A stretch of 64,000 nucleotides of DNA. Source: Candidatus Harrysmithiimonas galli (GTDB lineage Bacteria > Bacillota > Bacilli > CAJFEE01). The position numbers and the translations under genes are program-made. Location of the stretch: contig CAJFEE010000014.1 in assembly GCA_904373265.1 (NCBI GenBank), forward strand, positions 1-64,000, written 5' to 3'. Positions 20,720 through 32,122 of this stretch are shown here, piece after piece; the first letter of the stretch is position 1, and each line of letters starts with the position of its first letter. Below the pieces are notes generated by a model that saw nothing but the letters and a program-made list of their open reading frames with translations, did not search any database and was not told the DNA's origin.

Positions 20720-21159
20720 TAGATCACCTCAATTGTACCGCCAGCAGCCTCAATCGCTTCTTTGGCAGAGCCAGAGAATTTATGTGCTGATACAGTGAGT
20801 TTCTTTTCGATTACACCATTACCTAAAATTTTGATGCCTGATTTTTCATTTTTAACCAAGCCACATTCTACCAACAAAGCAGGTGTCACAGTTGTACCTT
20901 CTTCAAAAGTGTTCAATTTGTCAAGATTAACAATCGCATACTCTTTACGGTTTATATTTGTGAATCCACGCTTTGGTAAACGACGATATAATGGTGTTTG
21001 ACCGCCTTCAAACCCTAAACGAACACCGCCGCCTGAGCGAGCATTTTGTCCTTTATGTCCTTTTCCAGCAGTTTTACCGTTACCAGATCCAGTTCCACGT
21101 CCGATACGCTTTTTCGTATGACGTGAACCTTCAGCAGGTTTTAACTCATGTAATTTCAT
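20719..21159 (-). CDS. rplO: 50S ribosomal protein L15
   Basis: Late-assembling large-subunit protein, 146 residues. The N-terminus [22 protein letters not shown] and the glycine-rich [13 protein letters not shown] region identify it. AAGGAGG before the ATG at 21159 decides the start; an in-frame ATG at 21192 has no such site. Confidence 0.97.
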
Positions 21160-21201
21160 AAGGGCACCTCCTTGTTTATCAGATTCATACACAGTCTTAA
21201 A

Positions 21202-21384
21202 CTAGACTTCTTTTACTGAAACCAGATGAGAGACTTTGTTAATCATACCTCGAATGGCAGGATTGTCATGATGTGTAACCGTTTGATTCAGCTTTGTTAA
21301 TCCAAGTGTACGAACCGTTGCACGTTGATCCTGTTTACGTCCGATCACACTTTTTGTGAGGGTAATTTCAAGTTTCTTTGACAT
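21202..21384 (-). CDS. rpmD: 50S ribosomal protein L30
   Basis: Small two-layer alpha/beta protein of the large subunit, 60 residues. [21 protein letters not shown] and the motif [22 protein letters not shown] are family hallmarks. A GGAGG site precedes the ATG. It lies between rpsE and rplO as expected. Confidence 0.97.
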   Translation of the reverse strand: MSKKLEITLTKSVIGRKQDQRATVRTLGLTKLNQTVTHHDNPAIRGMINKVSHLVSVKEV

Positions 21385-21397
21385 TTCTGTTCCCTCC

Positions 21398-21898
21398 TTA
21401 TCCTAACAACTCTTCTACTGATTTGCCACGTAGTTTCGCAACTTCCTCAGCGCGTTTCAATTCTTTTAAACCTTGAACCGTTGCACGTACCATATTAATT
21501 GGTGTATTGGAACCTAAAGATTTCGATAAAATATCATGCACACCTGCAAGCTCCAATACAGCACGTACAGGTCCACCAGCAATAACGCCTGTACCTTCAG
21601 AAGCTGGTTTTAAAAATACAGAACCTGCCCCAAATTTTCCAGTAATATCATGTGGAATGGTTGTACCAGTTAAAGGCACTTCAATTAAATTCTTTTTCGC
21701 ATCTTCTACAGCCTTGCGGATGGCATCTGGTACCTCCTGTGCTTTTCCTGTACCAAAGCCTACATGGCCATTTTTATCTCCAACGACAACCAATGCAGCA
21801 AAGCGGAAACGACGTCCCCCTTTTACAACTTTCGCAACACGGTTAATCGTAACTACACGTTCCTCTAACTCCATTTTGCTTGGGTCAATATGACGCAT
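21398..21898 (-). CDS. rpsE: 30S ribosomal protein S5
   Basis: Decoding-fidelity protein of the small subunit, 166 residues. [21 protein letters not shown] contains the loop where spectinomycin-resistance changes occur and looks wild type (VKGGRRF). Two ATGs are possible; that at 21898 is nine bases after GGAGGG, while the one at 21904 is too close, so 21898 is used. Confidence 0.96.
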   Translation of the reverse strand: MRHIDPSKMELEERVVTINRVAKVVKGGRRFRFAALVVVGDKNGHVGFGTGKAQEVPDAIRKAVEDAKKNLIEVPLTGTTIPHDITGKFGAGSVFLKPASEGTGVIAGGPVRAVLELAGVHDILSKSLGSNTPINMVRATVQGLKELKRAEEVAKLRGKSVEELLG

Positions 21899-21923
21899 AC
21901 TCATTTTCCCTCCTTCTCAACCA

Positions 21924-22286
21924 TTAGAATTGTAACCCTACTTCGCGCGCAGCATCGGCGAGCGCTTTTACACGACCATGATATAAATAACCACCACGGT
22001 CAAAAACAACGGTGGATACGCCTTTTTCCATCGCACGTTTGGCAATTAATTTTCCGACTTCAGTTGCCGCAGCAATATTGCTGGTAGATTCTAACTGAAA
22101 TTCTTTATCGAGTGTGGACGCACTGGTAATCGTATGACCTATAGCATCATCAATTACCTGAGCGTATATATGTTGATTGGAACGGAATACATTCAGTCGA
22201 GGACATTCTGCTGTGCCGTTTAGCTTCGCACGTACACGAGCATGTCTTTTCTGACGAGTTAAGTTTTTATCCGCTTTGATAATCAT
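21924..22286 (-). CDS. rplR: 50S ribosomal protein L18
   Basis: 5S rRNA-binding protein of the central protuberance, 120 residues. [24 protein letters not shown] and the C-terminal [26 protein letters not shown] are diagnostic. It lies between rplF and rpsE, 25 nt before rpsE. Confidence 0.97.
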   Translation of the reverse strand: MIIKADKNLTRQKRHARVRAKLNGTAECPRLNVFRSNQHIYAQVIDDAIGHTITSASTLDKEFQLESTSNIAAATEVGKLIAKRAMEKGVSTVVFDRGGYLYHGRVKALADAAREVGLQF

Positions 22287-22312
22287 TGCCGTTTCACTCC
22301 TTTCTAATCTAA

Positions 22313-22852
22313 TTACTTCTTAGCCGTTTTTCCTTCCTTGCGTCGAACATATTCGTCCGTATAGCGAATTCCTTTGCCTTTGTAAGGTTCTGGCGGACGC
22401 ACTGCACGGATGTTTGCAGCAGCAGCTCCAACTCTTTCCTTATTAATACCTTTTACAATAATTTTGGTTTGAGCTGGTACTTCAAGCTCGATACCTGGCT
22501 CAGGTACGATTTCAACCGGATGGGAATAGCCTACTGCCAATACAAGCTTGTTTCCTTGTTTTTGAGCACGGTATCCAACCCCAACTAAATCAAGGCTTTT
22601 TTCATAACCTTTTGTCACACCCTCAACCATATTTCCGATGATTGCACGTGTTGTTCCATGAAGCGCACGATGATTTTTATCATCTGACGGACGCTCAACA
22701 GTTAATATATTATCATGAATATTAATTTTCATGTCAGGATGTACTTGATGTGTCAATTCACCTTTCGGTCCTTTTACCGAAAGCTCTGTGCCGTTTAACG
22801 CAATCGTTACACCAGCAGGAATTTCTAAAATTTTTCTGCCCACACGTGACAT
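22313..22852 (-). CDS. rplF: 50S ribosomal protein L6
   Basis: Large-subunit protein near the sarcin-ricin loop and factor-binding site, 179 residues. [15 protein letters not shown] at the start and [26 protein letters not shown] at the end are characteristic. It has the two repeated L6 domains. An AAGGACGGAGG-like ribosome binding site precedes the ATG. Confidence 0.97.
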   Translation of the reverse strand: MSRVGRKILEIPAGVTIALNGTELSVKGPKGELTHQVHPDMKINIHDNILTVERPSDDKNHRALHGTTRAIIGNMVEGVTKGYEKSLDLVGVGYRAQKQGNKLVLAVGYSHPVEIVPEPGIELEVPAQTKIIVKGINKERVGAAAANIRAVRPPEPYKGKGIRYTDEYVRRKEGKTAKK

Positions 22853-22879
22853 AATTACACCTCCGTCCTTCTTCTAAAA

Positions 22880-23278
22880 TTACCAAATATAAGCAAGTAC
22901 TTCTCCGCCGGTCTGTGCTTGACGTGCTTCTTTGTCAGACATCAACCCTTTGGATGTAGATAAAATTGCAATTCCTAAACCATTTAAAACACGTGGTACT
23001 TCATCCGCTTTTACATAAACACGTAAACCTGGCTTGGAAATTCTTTTTAATCCAGTAATAACACGCTCATTATTTGAACCATATTTCAAAAACACACGAA
23101 CAATACCTTGCTTATTATCTTCAATATACTCAACGTCACGAATAAATCCTTCGCGCTTTAAAATTTCAGCCATTTCTTTTTTAATTTTAGAAGCAGGAAA
23201 TTCAACTTTCTCGTGACGAACCATGTTTGCGTTACGAATGCGTGTAAGCATATCTGCAATTGGATCTGTCATAACCAT
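22880..23278 (-). CDS. rpsH: 30S ribosomal protein S8
   Basis: Primary 16S rRNA-binding protein of the platform, 132 residues, the canonical length. [22 protein letters not shown] at the N-terminus and the C-terminal [22 protein letters not shown] identify it. AAGGAGG ten bases before ATG 23278 decides the start; the longer frame to 23317 reads through that site. Confidence 0.97.
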   Translation of the reverse strand: MVMTDPIADMLTRIRNANMVRHEKVEFPASKIKKEMAEILKREGFIRDVEYIEDNKQGIVRVFLKYGSNNERVITGLKRISKPGLRVYVKADEVPRVLNGLGIAILSTSKGLMSDKEARQAQTGGEVLAYIW

Positions 23279-23310
23279 GTAATTTGTACCTCCTTCCCTT
23301 AACGGGTATT

Positions 23311-23508
<198 letters not shown>

Positions 23509-23527
23509 TTATCTCATGTTACTAGCT

Positions 23528-24067
23528 TTATTTTTGGAAAGGCATACCTGCTAAAGCTAACAACTCGCGGGATTCTTCATCGGTTTTTGCGGTTGTTACA
23601 ATAACAATATCCATACCACGAACTTTATTTACTTTATCATAATCAATTTCAGGGAAAATCAGTTGCTCTTTTACACCCAATGTATAGTTTCCACGTCCGT
23701 CAAAAGATTTTTTGGAAACACCACGGAAATCACGCACACGTGGTAAAGATACAGAAATTAACTTATCAAGAAATTGATACATACGCTCTCCACGTAATGT
23801 CACTTTTGCTCCAATCGGCATTCCTTCACGAAGACGAAAACCCGCAATCGATTTTTTCGCGCGTGTTACAATCGGTTTCTGTCCAGTAATCAATGCCAAT
23901 TCTTCAACTGTTGCATCTAATGCCTTTGAGTTTTGTACAGCATCACCCACACCGACATTAATGACAATTTTATCAAATTTTGGTACTTGCATAACTGAAG
24001 TATAATTAAACTTACTCATTAAAGCAGGTGTAATTTCTTTTACATATTTTTCTTTTAAACGATTCAT
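23528..24067 (-). CDS. rplE: 50S ribosomal protein L5
   Basis: 5S rRNA-binding protein that bridges to S13, 179 residues. [22 protein letters not shown] opens the protein, with [16 protein letters not shown] and [17 protein letters not shown] following. An AAGGAGG site lies nine bases before ATG 24067; GTG 24070 immediately upstream is an alternative start. An ATG at 24094 overlapping the rplX stop is not used, as it precedes the ribosome binding site. Confidence 0.96.
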   Translation of the reverse strand: MNRLKEKYVKEITPALMSKFNYTSVMQVPKFDKIVINVGVGDAVQNSKALDATVEELALITGQKPIVTRAKKSIAGFRLREGMPIGAKVTLRGERMYQFLDKLISVSLPRVRDFRGVSKKSFDGRGNYTLGVKEQLIFPEIDYDKVNKVRGMDIVIVTTAKTDEESRELLALAGMPFQK

Positions 24068-24093
24068 CACGCTTGACCTCCTTTCGTGATCCA

Positions 24094-24405
24094 TTATTTA
24101 TCTAAAGGTTCTCCAGATTTTTTTGCAATGCGCACTTTTTTGTTGTCTACCATTTTATAACCAACACGAGTCGGTTCCCCAGTTTTCGGATCCAATGGCA
24201 TAACATTTGATACATGAATCGGAGCTTCTTTTGTAATAATCCCACCTTGTGGATTGTCATTTGACGGTTTTGAATGTTTTTTGATCATGTTTACACCTTC
24301 AACTAAAACACGATCTTTTTTGGGATAAGCCTCAAGAATTGTTCCGACTTGTCCTTTATCCTTACCAGAAATGACTTTGACTTTATCACCTTTTTTTACA
24401 TGCAT
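24094..24405 (-). CDS. rplX: 50S ribosomal protein L24
   Basis: Assembly-initiating large-subunit protein, 103 residues, with KOW motif [20 protein letters not shown] at the start. [18 protein letters not shown] is another L24 signature. A GGAGG site precedes the start, and the gene is 36 nt after rplN. Confidence 0.97.
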   Translation of the reverse strand: MHVKKGDKVKVISGKDKGQVGTILEAYPKKDRVLVEGVNMIKKHSKPSNDNPQGGIITKEAPIHVSNVMPLDPKTGEPTRVGYKMVDNKKVRIAKKSGEPLDK

Positions 24406-24441
24406 TCCTTATTTGCACCTCCTTAAAGACAATTGTCTTGC

Positions 24442-24810
24442 TTATAATACTTCAGGAGCTAAAGAAACGATTTTCATAAAGTTGCTATCGCGCAATTCAC
24501 GAGCAACCGGTCCGAAAATACGCGTTCCACGAGGGCTCTTATCATCACGAATAATAACCGCAGCATTTTCATCAAAACGAATGTATGAACCATCTTTACG
24601 TCCGATTCCACGTTTTGTACGTACAACTACTGCTTTTACAACATCGCCTTTTTTAACAACTCCACCTGGTGTTGCTTGTTTTACCGAACAAACGATAATA
24701 TCACCGACATTGGCATACTTGCGACCTGAACCACCTAAGACTTTAATTGTCAAAAGCTCTTTTGCACCTGAATTGTCAGCTACTTTTAAACGAGATTCTG
24801 TTTGAATCAT
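24442..24810 (-). CDS. rplN: 50S ribosomal protein L14
   Basis: Interface protein of the large subunit, also the docking site of the silencing factor RsfS; 122 residues. [22 protein letters not shown] and the motif [14 protein letters not shown] are typical. AAAGGAGG stands before the ATG. Order rpsQ-rplN-rplX is standard. Confidence 0.97.
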   Translation of the reverse strand: MIQTESRLKVADNSGAKELLTIKVLGGSGRKYANVGDIIVCSVKQATPGGVVKKGDVVKAVVVRTKRGIGRKDGSYIRFDENAAVIIRDDKSPRGTRIFGPVARELRDSNFMKIVSLAPEVL

Positions 24811-24856
24811 ACCAGCCTAGACCTCCTTTCGGATCTAAATCGGATCCATCTACCTA

Positions 24857-25120
24857 TTAAATAATCACTGCTTCTTCTACGATTTCTACTAAACGATAAC
24901 GTTTTGTTGCAGATAATGGACGAGTTTCCATAATTTTTACGATGTCACCAGTTTTTGCAGTATTGTTTTCATCATGTGCTTTATATTTTTTTGTATACTT
25001 CACACGTTTACCATATAATTTATGATTTTTATATGTTTCAACAGCAACTGTAATTGTTTTGTCCATTTTATCTGAAACCACACGGCCGACATAAACTTTA
25101 CGTTGGTTACGTTCGCTCAC
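24857..25120 (-). CDS. rpsQ: 30S ribosomal protein S17
   Basis: Primary 16S rRNA-binding OB-fold protein, 87 residues. [22 protein letters not shown] and the motif [25 protein letters not shown] are diagnostic. It follows rpmC by 19 nt. Confidence 0.97.
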   Translation of the reverse strand: MSERNQRKVYVGRVVSDKMDKTITVAVETYKNHKLYGKRVKYTKKYKAHDENNTAKTGDIVKIMETRPLSATKRYRLVEIVEEAVII

Positions 25121-25139
25121 TTCGCAAACCTCCCCTCAT

Positions 25140-25764
<625 letters not shown>

Positions 25765-25767
25765 GAT

Positions 25768-26424
25768 TTAATTTCCTCCTTCCGTTGCTTTCTTTTTCGT
25801 AGGAAGAATTTCTCCACGATAAATCCAAACTTTTACACCAAGTTTACCATAAGTTGTATCAGCTTCAGCATGTGCATAATCAATATCTGCTCGAAGTGTG
25901 TGAAGCGGTACAGTACCTTCGCTATAAGATTCAGCACGTGCAATATCCGCTCCGCCTAAACGACCAGATACTTGTGTTTTAATTCCTTGTGCACCTGCAC
26001 GCATTGTACGTTGAATGGCTTGTTTTTGTGCACGACGGAAAGAAACACGATTTTCCAATTGACGTGCAATATTTTCAGCAACCAATTTTGCCTCTAAATC
26101 TGCTTTTTTAATTTCCACAATGTTAATATGGACACGCTTGGCAGAAAGATTTGTTAATTCTTTACGTAGAGCCTCTACTTCCGAACCACCTTTACCGATA
26201 ACCATACCTGGTTTTGCAGTGTATACAGTGATATTTACACGGTTTGCCGCTCTTTCAATTTCAACTTTTGAAACTGCAGCGTCAGCGAGACGTGCATCTA
26301 AAAACTTACGAATTTTCAAGTCTTCATGTAAAAGATCTGCATAGTCTTTTTCTGCATACCATTTCGCCTCCCAATCACGAATGATGCCTACACGAAGACC
26401 GATTGGATTTACTTTTTGTCCCAC
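25768..26424 (-). CDS. rpsC: 30S ribosomal protein S3
   Basis: Head protein at the mRNA entry tunnel with helicase-related basic residues, 218 residues. It begins [22 protein letters not shown] and has a type-II KH domain with the [11 protein letters not shown] loop at about 80-95. The C-terminal domain ends [12 protein letters not shown]. It is separated from rplV and rplP by only 3 nt on each side. Confidence 0.97.
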   Translation of the reverse strand: MGQKVNPIGLRVGIIRDWEAKWYAEKDYADLLHEDLKIRKFLDARLADAAVSKVEIERAANRVNITVYTAKPGMVIGKGGSEVEALRKELTNLSAKRVHINIVEIKKADLEAKLVAENIARQLENRVSFRRAQKQAIQRTMRAGAQGIKTQVSGRLGGADIARAESYSEGTVPLHTLRADIDYAHAEADTTYGKLGVKVWIYRGEILPTKKKATEGGN

Positions 26425-26427
26425 TGA

Positions 26428-26769
26428 TTATCCCTCCTTCTTTTCAGTTAGTATAACTGTAATATGAGATGTACGCTTATTAATCGCACTTGCACGACCT
26501 TGCGCACGTGGACGGAACCGTTTCAATGTCGGTCCTTCATCTACATATGCTTGCGAAATTACTAAATTATTAGGGTCCATTTCGTAATTATGCTCAGCGT
26601 TTGCAATCGCAGACATAATCAGCTTCTCAACAACCAAAGATGCTGCTTTTGGGGTATGCTTTAAAATGGCAATGGCTTCGCCAACCTTTTTTCCGCGCAC
26701 CAAGTCTACAACCAAACGCACTTTACGAGGAGCAATACGAACGGTTCTTAATACGGCCTTAGCTTGCAC
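26428..26769 (-). CDS. rplV: 50S ribosomal protein L22
   Basis: Exit-tunnel protein whose beta-hairpin contacts nascent chains and macrolides, 113 residues. [21 protein letters not shown] opens it, and the hairpin region [23 protein letters not shown] looks wild type. GTG 26769 is taken as start because GAGGAGG lies seven bases upstream; the ATG at 26787 precedes that site. Confidence 0.96.
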   Translation of the reverse strand: MQAKAVLRTVRIAPRKVRLVVDLVRGKKVGEAIAILKHTPKAASLVVEKLIMSAIANAEHNYEMDPNNLVISQAYVDEGPTLKRFRPRAQGRASAINKRTSHITVILTEKKEG

Positions 26770-26786
26770 TAGACTGCCTCCTCTCA

Positions 26787-27065
26787 TTAACGTCTTGATT
26801 TCTTATCATCATAATCATGGCCTCTGTAAACACGCGTCGGGGCAAACTCTCCCAACTTGTGACCGACCATGTCTTCTGTTACATATACAGGCACATGTTT
26901 ACGTCCATCATAAACTGCGATTGTATGACCGATAAAGTTTGGGAAAATGGTTGAGCGACGAGACCAAGTTTTAATCACTTGCTTTGAATCGGTTTCGTTT
27001 AATTTCTCAATTTTTTTCATTAAATGTTCATCAGCAAAAGGACCTTTTTTTAAGCTTCGACCCAT
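26787..27065 (-). CDS. rpsS: 30S ribosomal protein S19
   Basis: Head protein that partners S13, 92 residues. [19 protein letters not shown] and the block [32 protein letters not shown] (split here for length as [16 protein letters not shown] and [15 protein letters not shown]) are diagnostic. GGGAGG before ATG 27065 fixes the start. Confidence 0.97.
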   Translation of the reverse strand: MGRSLKKGPFADEHLMKKIEKLNETDSKQVIKTWSRRSTIFPNFIGHTIAVYDGRKHVPVYVTEDMVGHKLGEFAPTRVYRGHDYDDKKSRR

Positions 27066-27110
27066 TTTTGTACCTCCCTTCGTACACACTGTTTTGAAAA
27101 GACATGTACG

Positions 27111-27941
27111 TTATTTTTTACGACGACGAATAATTAGCTTATCAGAAGCCTTGGATTTTTTACGTGTTTTGTAACCGAGTGTCGGTTTACCCCACGGTGT
27201 CATTGGTGACTTGCGTCCGATTGGCGCACGACCTTCACCACCACCATGTGGATGGTCATTCGGGTTCATAACAGATCCACGTACAGTTGGACGTTTACCT
27301 AACCAACGTGAACGACCCGCCTTTCCAATATTTACCAATTCGTGATGCTCATTTCCAACTTGACCAATGGAAGCACGACATTGAGCCAAAATTTTACGAA
27401 CTTCTCCAGAATTTAAACGAATCATAACATATTGACCGTCACGGCCCAATACTTGAGCACTTGTTCCAGCAGAACGAACCAACTGTCCGCCTTTACCTGG
27501 TTTTAATTCAATATTATGAACAACTGTACCTACAGGAATATTGATTAATGGTAATGCATTTCCAACTTTAATATCGGCCTCTGGTCCAGACATGATTTCC
27601 ATGCCTACTTCTAAACCTTTGGGCGCAATGATATAACGCTTTTCTCCGTCAAAATAATTGATTAAAGCAATATTCGCTGAACGGTTTGGATCATACTCAA
27701 TCGTAGCAACGCGTCCTGGTATACCGTCTTTTGTACGTTTAAAGTCGATGATGCGATACTGACGCTTATGTCCGCCGCCATGGTGACGAACCGTAATTTT
27801 ACCTTGATTGTTTCTTCCAGCTTTCTTATTCAGAGGCGCAAGAAGAGACTTCTCTGGACGATCTGTTGTAATTTCTGCAAAATCATTGGTAGTCATATTA
27901 CGGCGACCGTTCGTAGTCGGTTTATACTGCTTAATTCCCAT
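27111..27941 (-). CDS. rplB: 50S ribosomal protein L2
   Basis: Essential protein near the peptidyl transferase centre, 276 residues. [15 protein letters not shown] at the start, [19 protein letters not shown] near the C-terminus (with the conserved histidine) and [17 protein letters not shown] are hallmarks. GGAGGG precedes the ATG; rplW ends 31 nt upstream. Confidence 0.98.
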   Translation of the reverse strand: MGIKQYKPTTNGRRNMTTNDFAEITTDRPEKSLLAPLNKKAGRNNQGKITVRHHGGGHKRQYRIIDFKRTKDGIPGRVATIEYDPNRSANIALINYFDGEKRYIIAPKGLEVGMEIMSGPEADIKVGNALPLINIPVGTVVHNIELKPGKGGQLVRSAGTSAQVLGRDGQYVMIRLNSGEVRKILAQCRASIGQVGNEHHELVNIGKAGRSRWLGKRPTVRGSVMNPNDHPHGGGEGRAPIGRKSPMTPWGKPTLGYKTRKKSKASDKLIIRRRKK

Positions 27942-27972
27942 CGACGTTTCCCTCCTTTATTCATTCACGTGA

Positions 27973-28263
27973 TTAAACACCTTCAAAAATTTCGATTTCT
28001 TTGCTGTTTTCAGTAAGTGTAACAATTGCTTTGCGCCGTCTGTTTGTATACCCAGCATGACGCCCCATTCTTCTAAATTTCGGTTTATAATTTTGTACAT
28101 TTACCTTTGCCACTTCAACATCGAAAATCGCTTCAATTGCATTTTTCACTTCTGTTTTGTTGGCTTTTACATCCACTTCAAAAGTATATTTTTTTTCTTC
28201 CATTTGCCCAATCGAACGTTCTGTAATAACCGGGCGTTTGATGATATCACGAGGGTCTTTCAT
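27973..28263 (-). CDS. rplW: 50S ribosomal protein L23
   Basis: Tunnel-exit protein that binds trigger factor and SRP, 96 residues. [27 protein letters not shown] and the segment [26 protein letters not shown] (read in two parts) are typical. Its ATG shares one base with the rplD stop codon (TAATG). Confidence 0.97.
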   Translation of the reverse strand: MKDPRDIIKRPVITERSIGQMEEKKYTFEVDVKANKTEVKNAIEAIFDVEVAKVNVQNYKPKFRRMGRHAGYTNRRRKAIVTLTENSKEIEIFEGV

Positions 28264-28886
28264 TATGCAAGCACCTCCTCTATTTTTTCAACTGCACCTT
28301 GTGTCATGATTAATTTATTATGTGCAACCAAGTCCAAAACATTAATGGCTTCCGCTGTTAATACTGTAACACCAGGAATGTTGCGTGCAGACATTTTCAC
28401 AGCCTCATTTTCATTGGCAATGACAATCAATGCTTTGCTATCTACATTTAAGTTATTTAATACAGCAACCATTTCTTTTGTTTTTGGTGCTTCAAAAAAA
28501 AGTTCATCAAGCACTTTTACTTCATTGTCAATCACTTTGGAAGATAAAGCGGATTTAAGCGCCAAACGGCGTACTTTTTTGTTTAATTTATATGCATAGG
28601 AACGTGGAGTTGGTCCAAATACAATACCGCCGCCACGCCATTGTGGTGAACGAATAGAACCTTGACGCGCACGACCTGAGCCTTTTTGTTTCCAAGGTTT
28701 GCGTCCGCCGCCGCTTACTTCCGAACGATTTTTTACTTTATGTGTTCCTTGACGCAAAGATGCACGCTGCATCATAACCGCATCAAATACCACACTTTCA
28801 TTGGGTTCAATCCCAAATACCGCATCATTTAATTCAGCCTCACCGACCTGATCGCCAGCTTGGTTAAATAAAGTAACTTTTGCCAC
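28263..28886 (-). CDS. rplD: 50S ribosomal protein L4
   Basis: Exit-tunnel protein and, in many bacteria, autogenous regulator of the S10 operon; 207 residues. The loop [19 protein letters not shown], which reaches into the tunnel and is where macrolide resistance changes occur, looks wild type. [11 protein letters not shown] near the end is conserved. It follows rplC by 24 nt. Confidence 0.97.
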   Translation of the reverse strand: MAKVTLFNQAGDQVGEAELNDAVFGIEPNESVVFDAVMMQRASLRQGTHKVKNRSEVSGGGRKPWKQKGSGRARQGSIRSPQWRGGGIVFGPTPRSYAYKLNKKVRRLALKSALSSKVIDNEVKVLDELFFEAPKTKEMVAVLNNLNVDSKALIVIANENEAVKMSARNIPGVTVLTAEAINVLDLVAHNKLIMTQGAVEKIEEVLA

Positions 28887-28910
28887 TGTATGTCCTCCTT
28901 TCCAAATTCA

Positions 28911-29540
28911 TTAAGCTTTTACAGTGCTGCGAATTTCAATAAATGATTTTTTCGCACCTGGAACGTTTCCTTTGACAAGCAATAGGTTGCGTTCTGTATC
29001 CACTTTAACAATTTGTAAATTTTGCACGGTAATACGCTCTCCGCCCGTTTGACCTGGTAAATTTTTCCCTTTAAACACACGATTTGGCGCTACCGGTCCC
29101 ATTGAGCCCGGGCGACGATGATAACGAGAACCATGTGCCATAGGTCCACGAGATTGTCCATGGCGTTTGATTACACCTTGGAAACCTTTACCCTTTGAAA
29201 TGCCTGATACATCAACCATTTCACCTTCAGCAAAAAGATCAACTTTGACTTCCTGACCAACTTCGTAGCCTCCAATTTCTACGCCACGAATTTCTTTTAC
29301 GAAGCGCTTAGGGGCTGTGTTGGCTTTTGAAGCATGTCCTTTTTCTGGTTTGTTTGATCGTTTTTCTCTTTTATCTTCCACACCTAATTGAATGGCTTCA
29401 TATCCGTCTACTTCAACCGTTTTCTTTTGTAATACAACATTTGGTAAAACTTCCACAACTGTCACCGGAATTAAAATACCATTTTCAGCAAACACTTGTG
29501 TCATACCAATTTTTCTTCCTAAGATTCCTTTTCTGGTCAT
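28911..29540 (-). CDS. rplC: 50S ribosomal protein L3
   Basis: Early assembly protein whose loop approaches the peptidyl transferase centre, 209 residues. [17 protein letters not shown] opens it; [23 protein letters not shown] and [22 protein letters not shown] are signatures. A GGAGGTG site precedes the ATG. Confidence 0.98.
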   Translation of the reverse strand: MTRKGILGRKIGMTQVFAENGILIPVTVVEVLPNVVLQKKTVEVDGYEAIQLGVEDKREKRSNKPEKGHASKANTAPKRFVKEIRGVEIGGYEVGQEVKVDLFAEGEMVDVSGISKGKGFQGVIKRHGQSRGPMAHGSRYHRRPGSMGPVAPNRVFKGKNLPGQTGGERITVQNLQIVKVDTERNLLLVKGNVPGAKKSFIEIRSTVKA

Positions 29541-29569
29541 CAGTCACACCTCCTGCAATTTTTCTGCAA

Positions 29570-29932
<363 letters not shown>

Positions 29933-29936
29933 TTAC

Positions 29937-29973
29937 CTAATACTCGCCATGGCAAAGCGGCCGGGTGTATCAG
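29937..29973 (-). promoter_or_regulatory. Structured leader upstream of rpsJ (S10 operon leader candidate)
   Basis: In the A/T-rich leader a GC-rich island is closed by the stem CTGATAC / GTATTAG (29973-29967 with 29943-29937, one G-U pair), with a loop containing CCCGGCCGC and GCCATGGCG. It lies between the promoter and rpsJ. Position and structure suggest feedback control of the ribosomal superoperon, but I cannot assign a family. Confidence 0.5.
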
Positions 29974-30010
29974 CAACCTTCTACATCAACGCTAAAAGAC
30001 AACAATATCT

Positions 30011-30039
30011 ATTATAACCATTAGAATAAAGGAATGCAA
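30011..30039 (-). promoter_or_regulatory. SigA-type promoter of the S10-spc-alpha superoperon
   Basis: On the minus strand TTGCAT (30039-30034) and the consensus TATAAT (30016-30011) are 17 bp apart, about 130 nt upstream of rpsJ. This appears to be the main promoter for over twenty downstream ribosomal genes. Confidence 0.7.
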
Positions 30040-30506
30040 TATTTTATTTCATTTACTCAAATTTTTCATAAAAAGTCTATATAAATTCTCCTCACTTAGA
30101 AATGTTTTTTAGATACCTTCTTATTCATCAAATTGAATGCAGTACGTATATTGTTCTTCTATACGTAGGAGAACAAGTTAGAGTAAAAGGAAAGATCTGT
30201 AGACTTCCACTTACGAACATTGGATTGTGCAAAATGTAGATCACATGCATACCAACCACTATATTGTGACAAATCGCAAAGTTGTTCAATATTCTGTAGG
30301 AAAACAAATCAGACCAAAACGAAAGACCGTTCGGATAACTTACAAAACATAAAACATCTTTTCTGTAACAGCAAATCACCACCCATTTTATTGTCCAGAT
30401 ATATACTTAACTATATGAATTTATCTTACAATATCAACAATATTTACTCAATTTTTATAACATGAAGTTTGAGTAACTATTTTTTTATTACTCCATTTTC
30501 TTTTTA
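30040..30506. other. Gene-free divergent spacer between rpsJ and the bio operon
   Basis: No supported gene or remnant is recognised. The segment separates the divergent S10 and bio promoters and is A/T-rich with scattered short frames. Confidence 0.5.
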
Positions 30507-30558
30507 TGTAAACCTTATTAAAAAATAAGTTGACATTAAATCTTTTGTTAGGTAAACT
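30507..30558 (+). promoter_or_regulatory. bio operon promoter with overlapping BirA-type operator
   Basis: The promoter is TTGACA (30530-30535), a 17-bp spacer, and TAAACT (30553-30558). A dyad TGTAAAC-N15-GTTGACA (30507-30513 and 30529-30535, one mismatch) covers the -35 element. Spacing and half-sites match the operator bound by biotinyl-AMP-loaded BirA in Firmicutes, so the operon should be repressed when biotin is plentiful. Confidence 0.72.
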
Positions 30559-30593
30559 TTAGTACATTCAATCAAGTAATTTGGGAGAGGAAA

Positions 30594-31163
30594 ATGGAAC
30601 ATACAAAAATATTACAGACAAGAGCTTATGTATTATGTGCATTATTTGCAGCACTAATCGCAGTTGGTGCATTGATTAAAATTCCAGTACCTGTCGTTCC
30701 ATTTACATTGCAGTTTTTATTTACCAATTTAGCAGGTATATTACTTGGCAAGAAATTTGGCATGATTGCGGTTGGACTCTATGTAACAGTCGGATTGATT
30801 GGCTTTCCTGTTTTTGCAGGTGGAGGTGGCATTTCCTATGTTCTTCATCCTACATTCGGTTATTTAATTGGCTTTATTCTGGGGGCTTGGATTGCAGGAT
30901 ATATCACAGAGCGTAGCGAAAAGCCAACCTACCGTACATGGTTGTTCGCAGGATTAATGAATCTTTTAATGATATATACATGCGGGATGATTTACTACTA
31001 TTGCATTGCTAACTTTTATTTAGATTCACCAGTTGGTATTGTAGCGCTTATTTGGTTTGCATTTGTACTTGCCATACCAGGCGATATTCTTCTGTGCATA
31101 ATTTCTGTATTTTTAACGAAACGTCTTTTGCCAATTACACAAAAAAGGGGGACTGACAAATGA
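30594..31163 (+). CDS. bioY: Biotin ECF transporter S component
   Basis: Membrane protein that binds biotin with high affinity, 189 residues with about six hydrophobic segments. LGALIKIPVPVVPFTLQFLF-like sequence (here VGALIKIPVPVVPFTLQF), the GGGGISYVLHPTFGYL motif and the loop with GKKFG are BioY signatures. It needs the EcfA1/A2/T module, encoded at 9.2-11.7 kb. It is first in the bio operon, after GGGAGAGG, and its stop overlaps the bioB start (ATGA). Confidence 0.95.
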   Translation: MEHTKILQTRAYVLCALFAALIAVGALIKIPVPVVPFTLQFLFTNLAGILLGKKFGMIAVGLYVTVGLIGFPVFAGGGGISYVLHPTFGYLIGFILGAWIAGYITERSEKPTYRTWLFAGLMNLLMIYTCGMIYYYCIANFYLDSPVGIVALIWFAFVLAIPGDILLCIISVFLTKRLLPITQKRGTDK

Positions 31164-32122
31164 TTATAGAATTAAAAAATCAGGTGATAAATGGAAAACA
31201 AATTTCGAAAGAAGAAGCGTCGATATTGCTTCATGCAAACCTAGAAACCTTATGTAAAAGTGCCAATGAAATTCGTGCATTTTTCTGTAAAGATGCATTT
31301 GATATCTGTACAATTACAAATGGAAAAAGCGGAGGCTGTCCAGAAAATTGTAAGTTCTGCGCACAGTCGGCACATTACAAAGAAGCCCAAGCCAAAGTAT
31401 ATCCGCTATTAAATAAAGAACAAATTGTCAAAGAAGCAAAATACAATGCTGATAAAGGCATTTTGCGTTATTCGATTGTGACTTCAGGACGCCGTTTAAG
31501 TAAAAAGGAAATCGATGAAATTTGTAAAAGCTATAAAGAAATTAAGAATACGTGTGATATTTCATTATGTGCTTCACATGGATTATTAGATTATGAAGAT
31601 TTTATCAAGTTAAAAGAAGCAGGGGTTGTACGCTATCATAACAATTTAGAAACTTCACGCCGTTATTTCCCATCCGTTTGTACAACGCATACATATGATG
31701 AAAAAATTGCTACGATTCAAGCTGCACAAAAAGCAGGAATGGATGTTTGTAGTGGAGGAATTATAGGCATGGGTAAAACGATGGAAGATCGTTTGGATAT
31801 GGCGTTCGAGCTGCGAAATCTTGGGGTAAAATCTGTGCCTATTAATATTTTAAATCCAATTGAAGGTACACCATTTGGAAAAAATGCAGTGCTTACAGAT
31901 GAAGAAATTCTTCGTGTGACAGCCATTTTTCGATTTATTTTACCAGATAGTGCGCTTCGTTTAGCGGGCGGACGTGGCCTGCTGACCGATAAAGGAAAAG
32001 CGCTTTTTCAATCTGGCTCAAATGCGGCAATTTCAGGAGATATGCTAACAACAATGGGGGTAACCATTACAGAGGATATGGAAATGCTTGCTGAGCTGAA
32101 TTATCGAGTTGAACGGCTATGA
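31160..32122 (+). CDS. bioB: Biotin synthase
   Basis: Radical-SAM enzyme that inserts sulfur into dethiobiotin, 320 residues. The 4Fe-4S motif CPENCKFC with following AQSAHY is at about residues 58-70. Conserved RYHNNLETS, CSGGIIGMG and PINILNPIEGTP are present, as is the LRLAGGR arginine region near the end that helps hold the auxiliary 2Fe-2S cluster. It is translationally coupled to bioY and bioD by 4-nt ATGA overlaps. Confidence 0.97.
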   Translation: MIIELKNQVINGKQISKEEASILLHANLETLCKSANEIRAFFCKDAFDICTITNGKSGGCPENCKFCAQSAHYKEAQAKVYPLLNKEQIVKEAKYNADKGILRYSIVTSGRRLSKKEIDEICKSYKEIKNTCDISLCASHGLLDYEDFIKLKEAGVVRYHNNLETSRRYFPSVCTTHTYDEKIATIQAAQKAGMDVCSGGIIGMGKTMEDRLDMAFELRNLGVKSVPINILNPIEGTPFGKNAVLTDEEILRVTAIFRFILPDSALRLAGGRGLLTDKGKALFQSGSNAAISGDMLTTMGVTITEDMEMLAELNYRVERL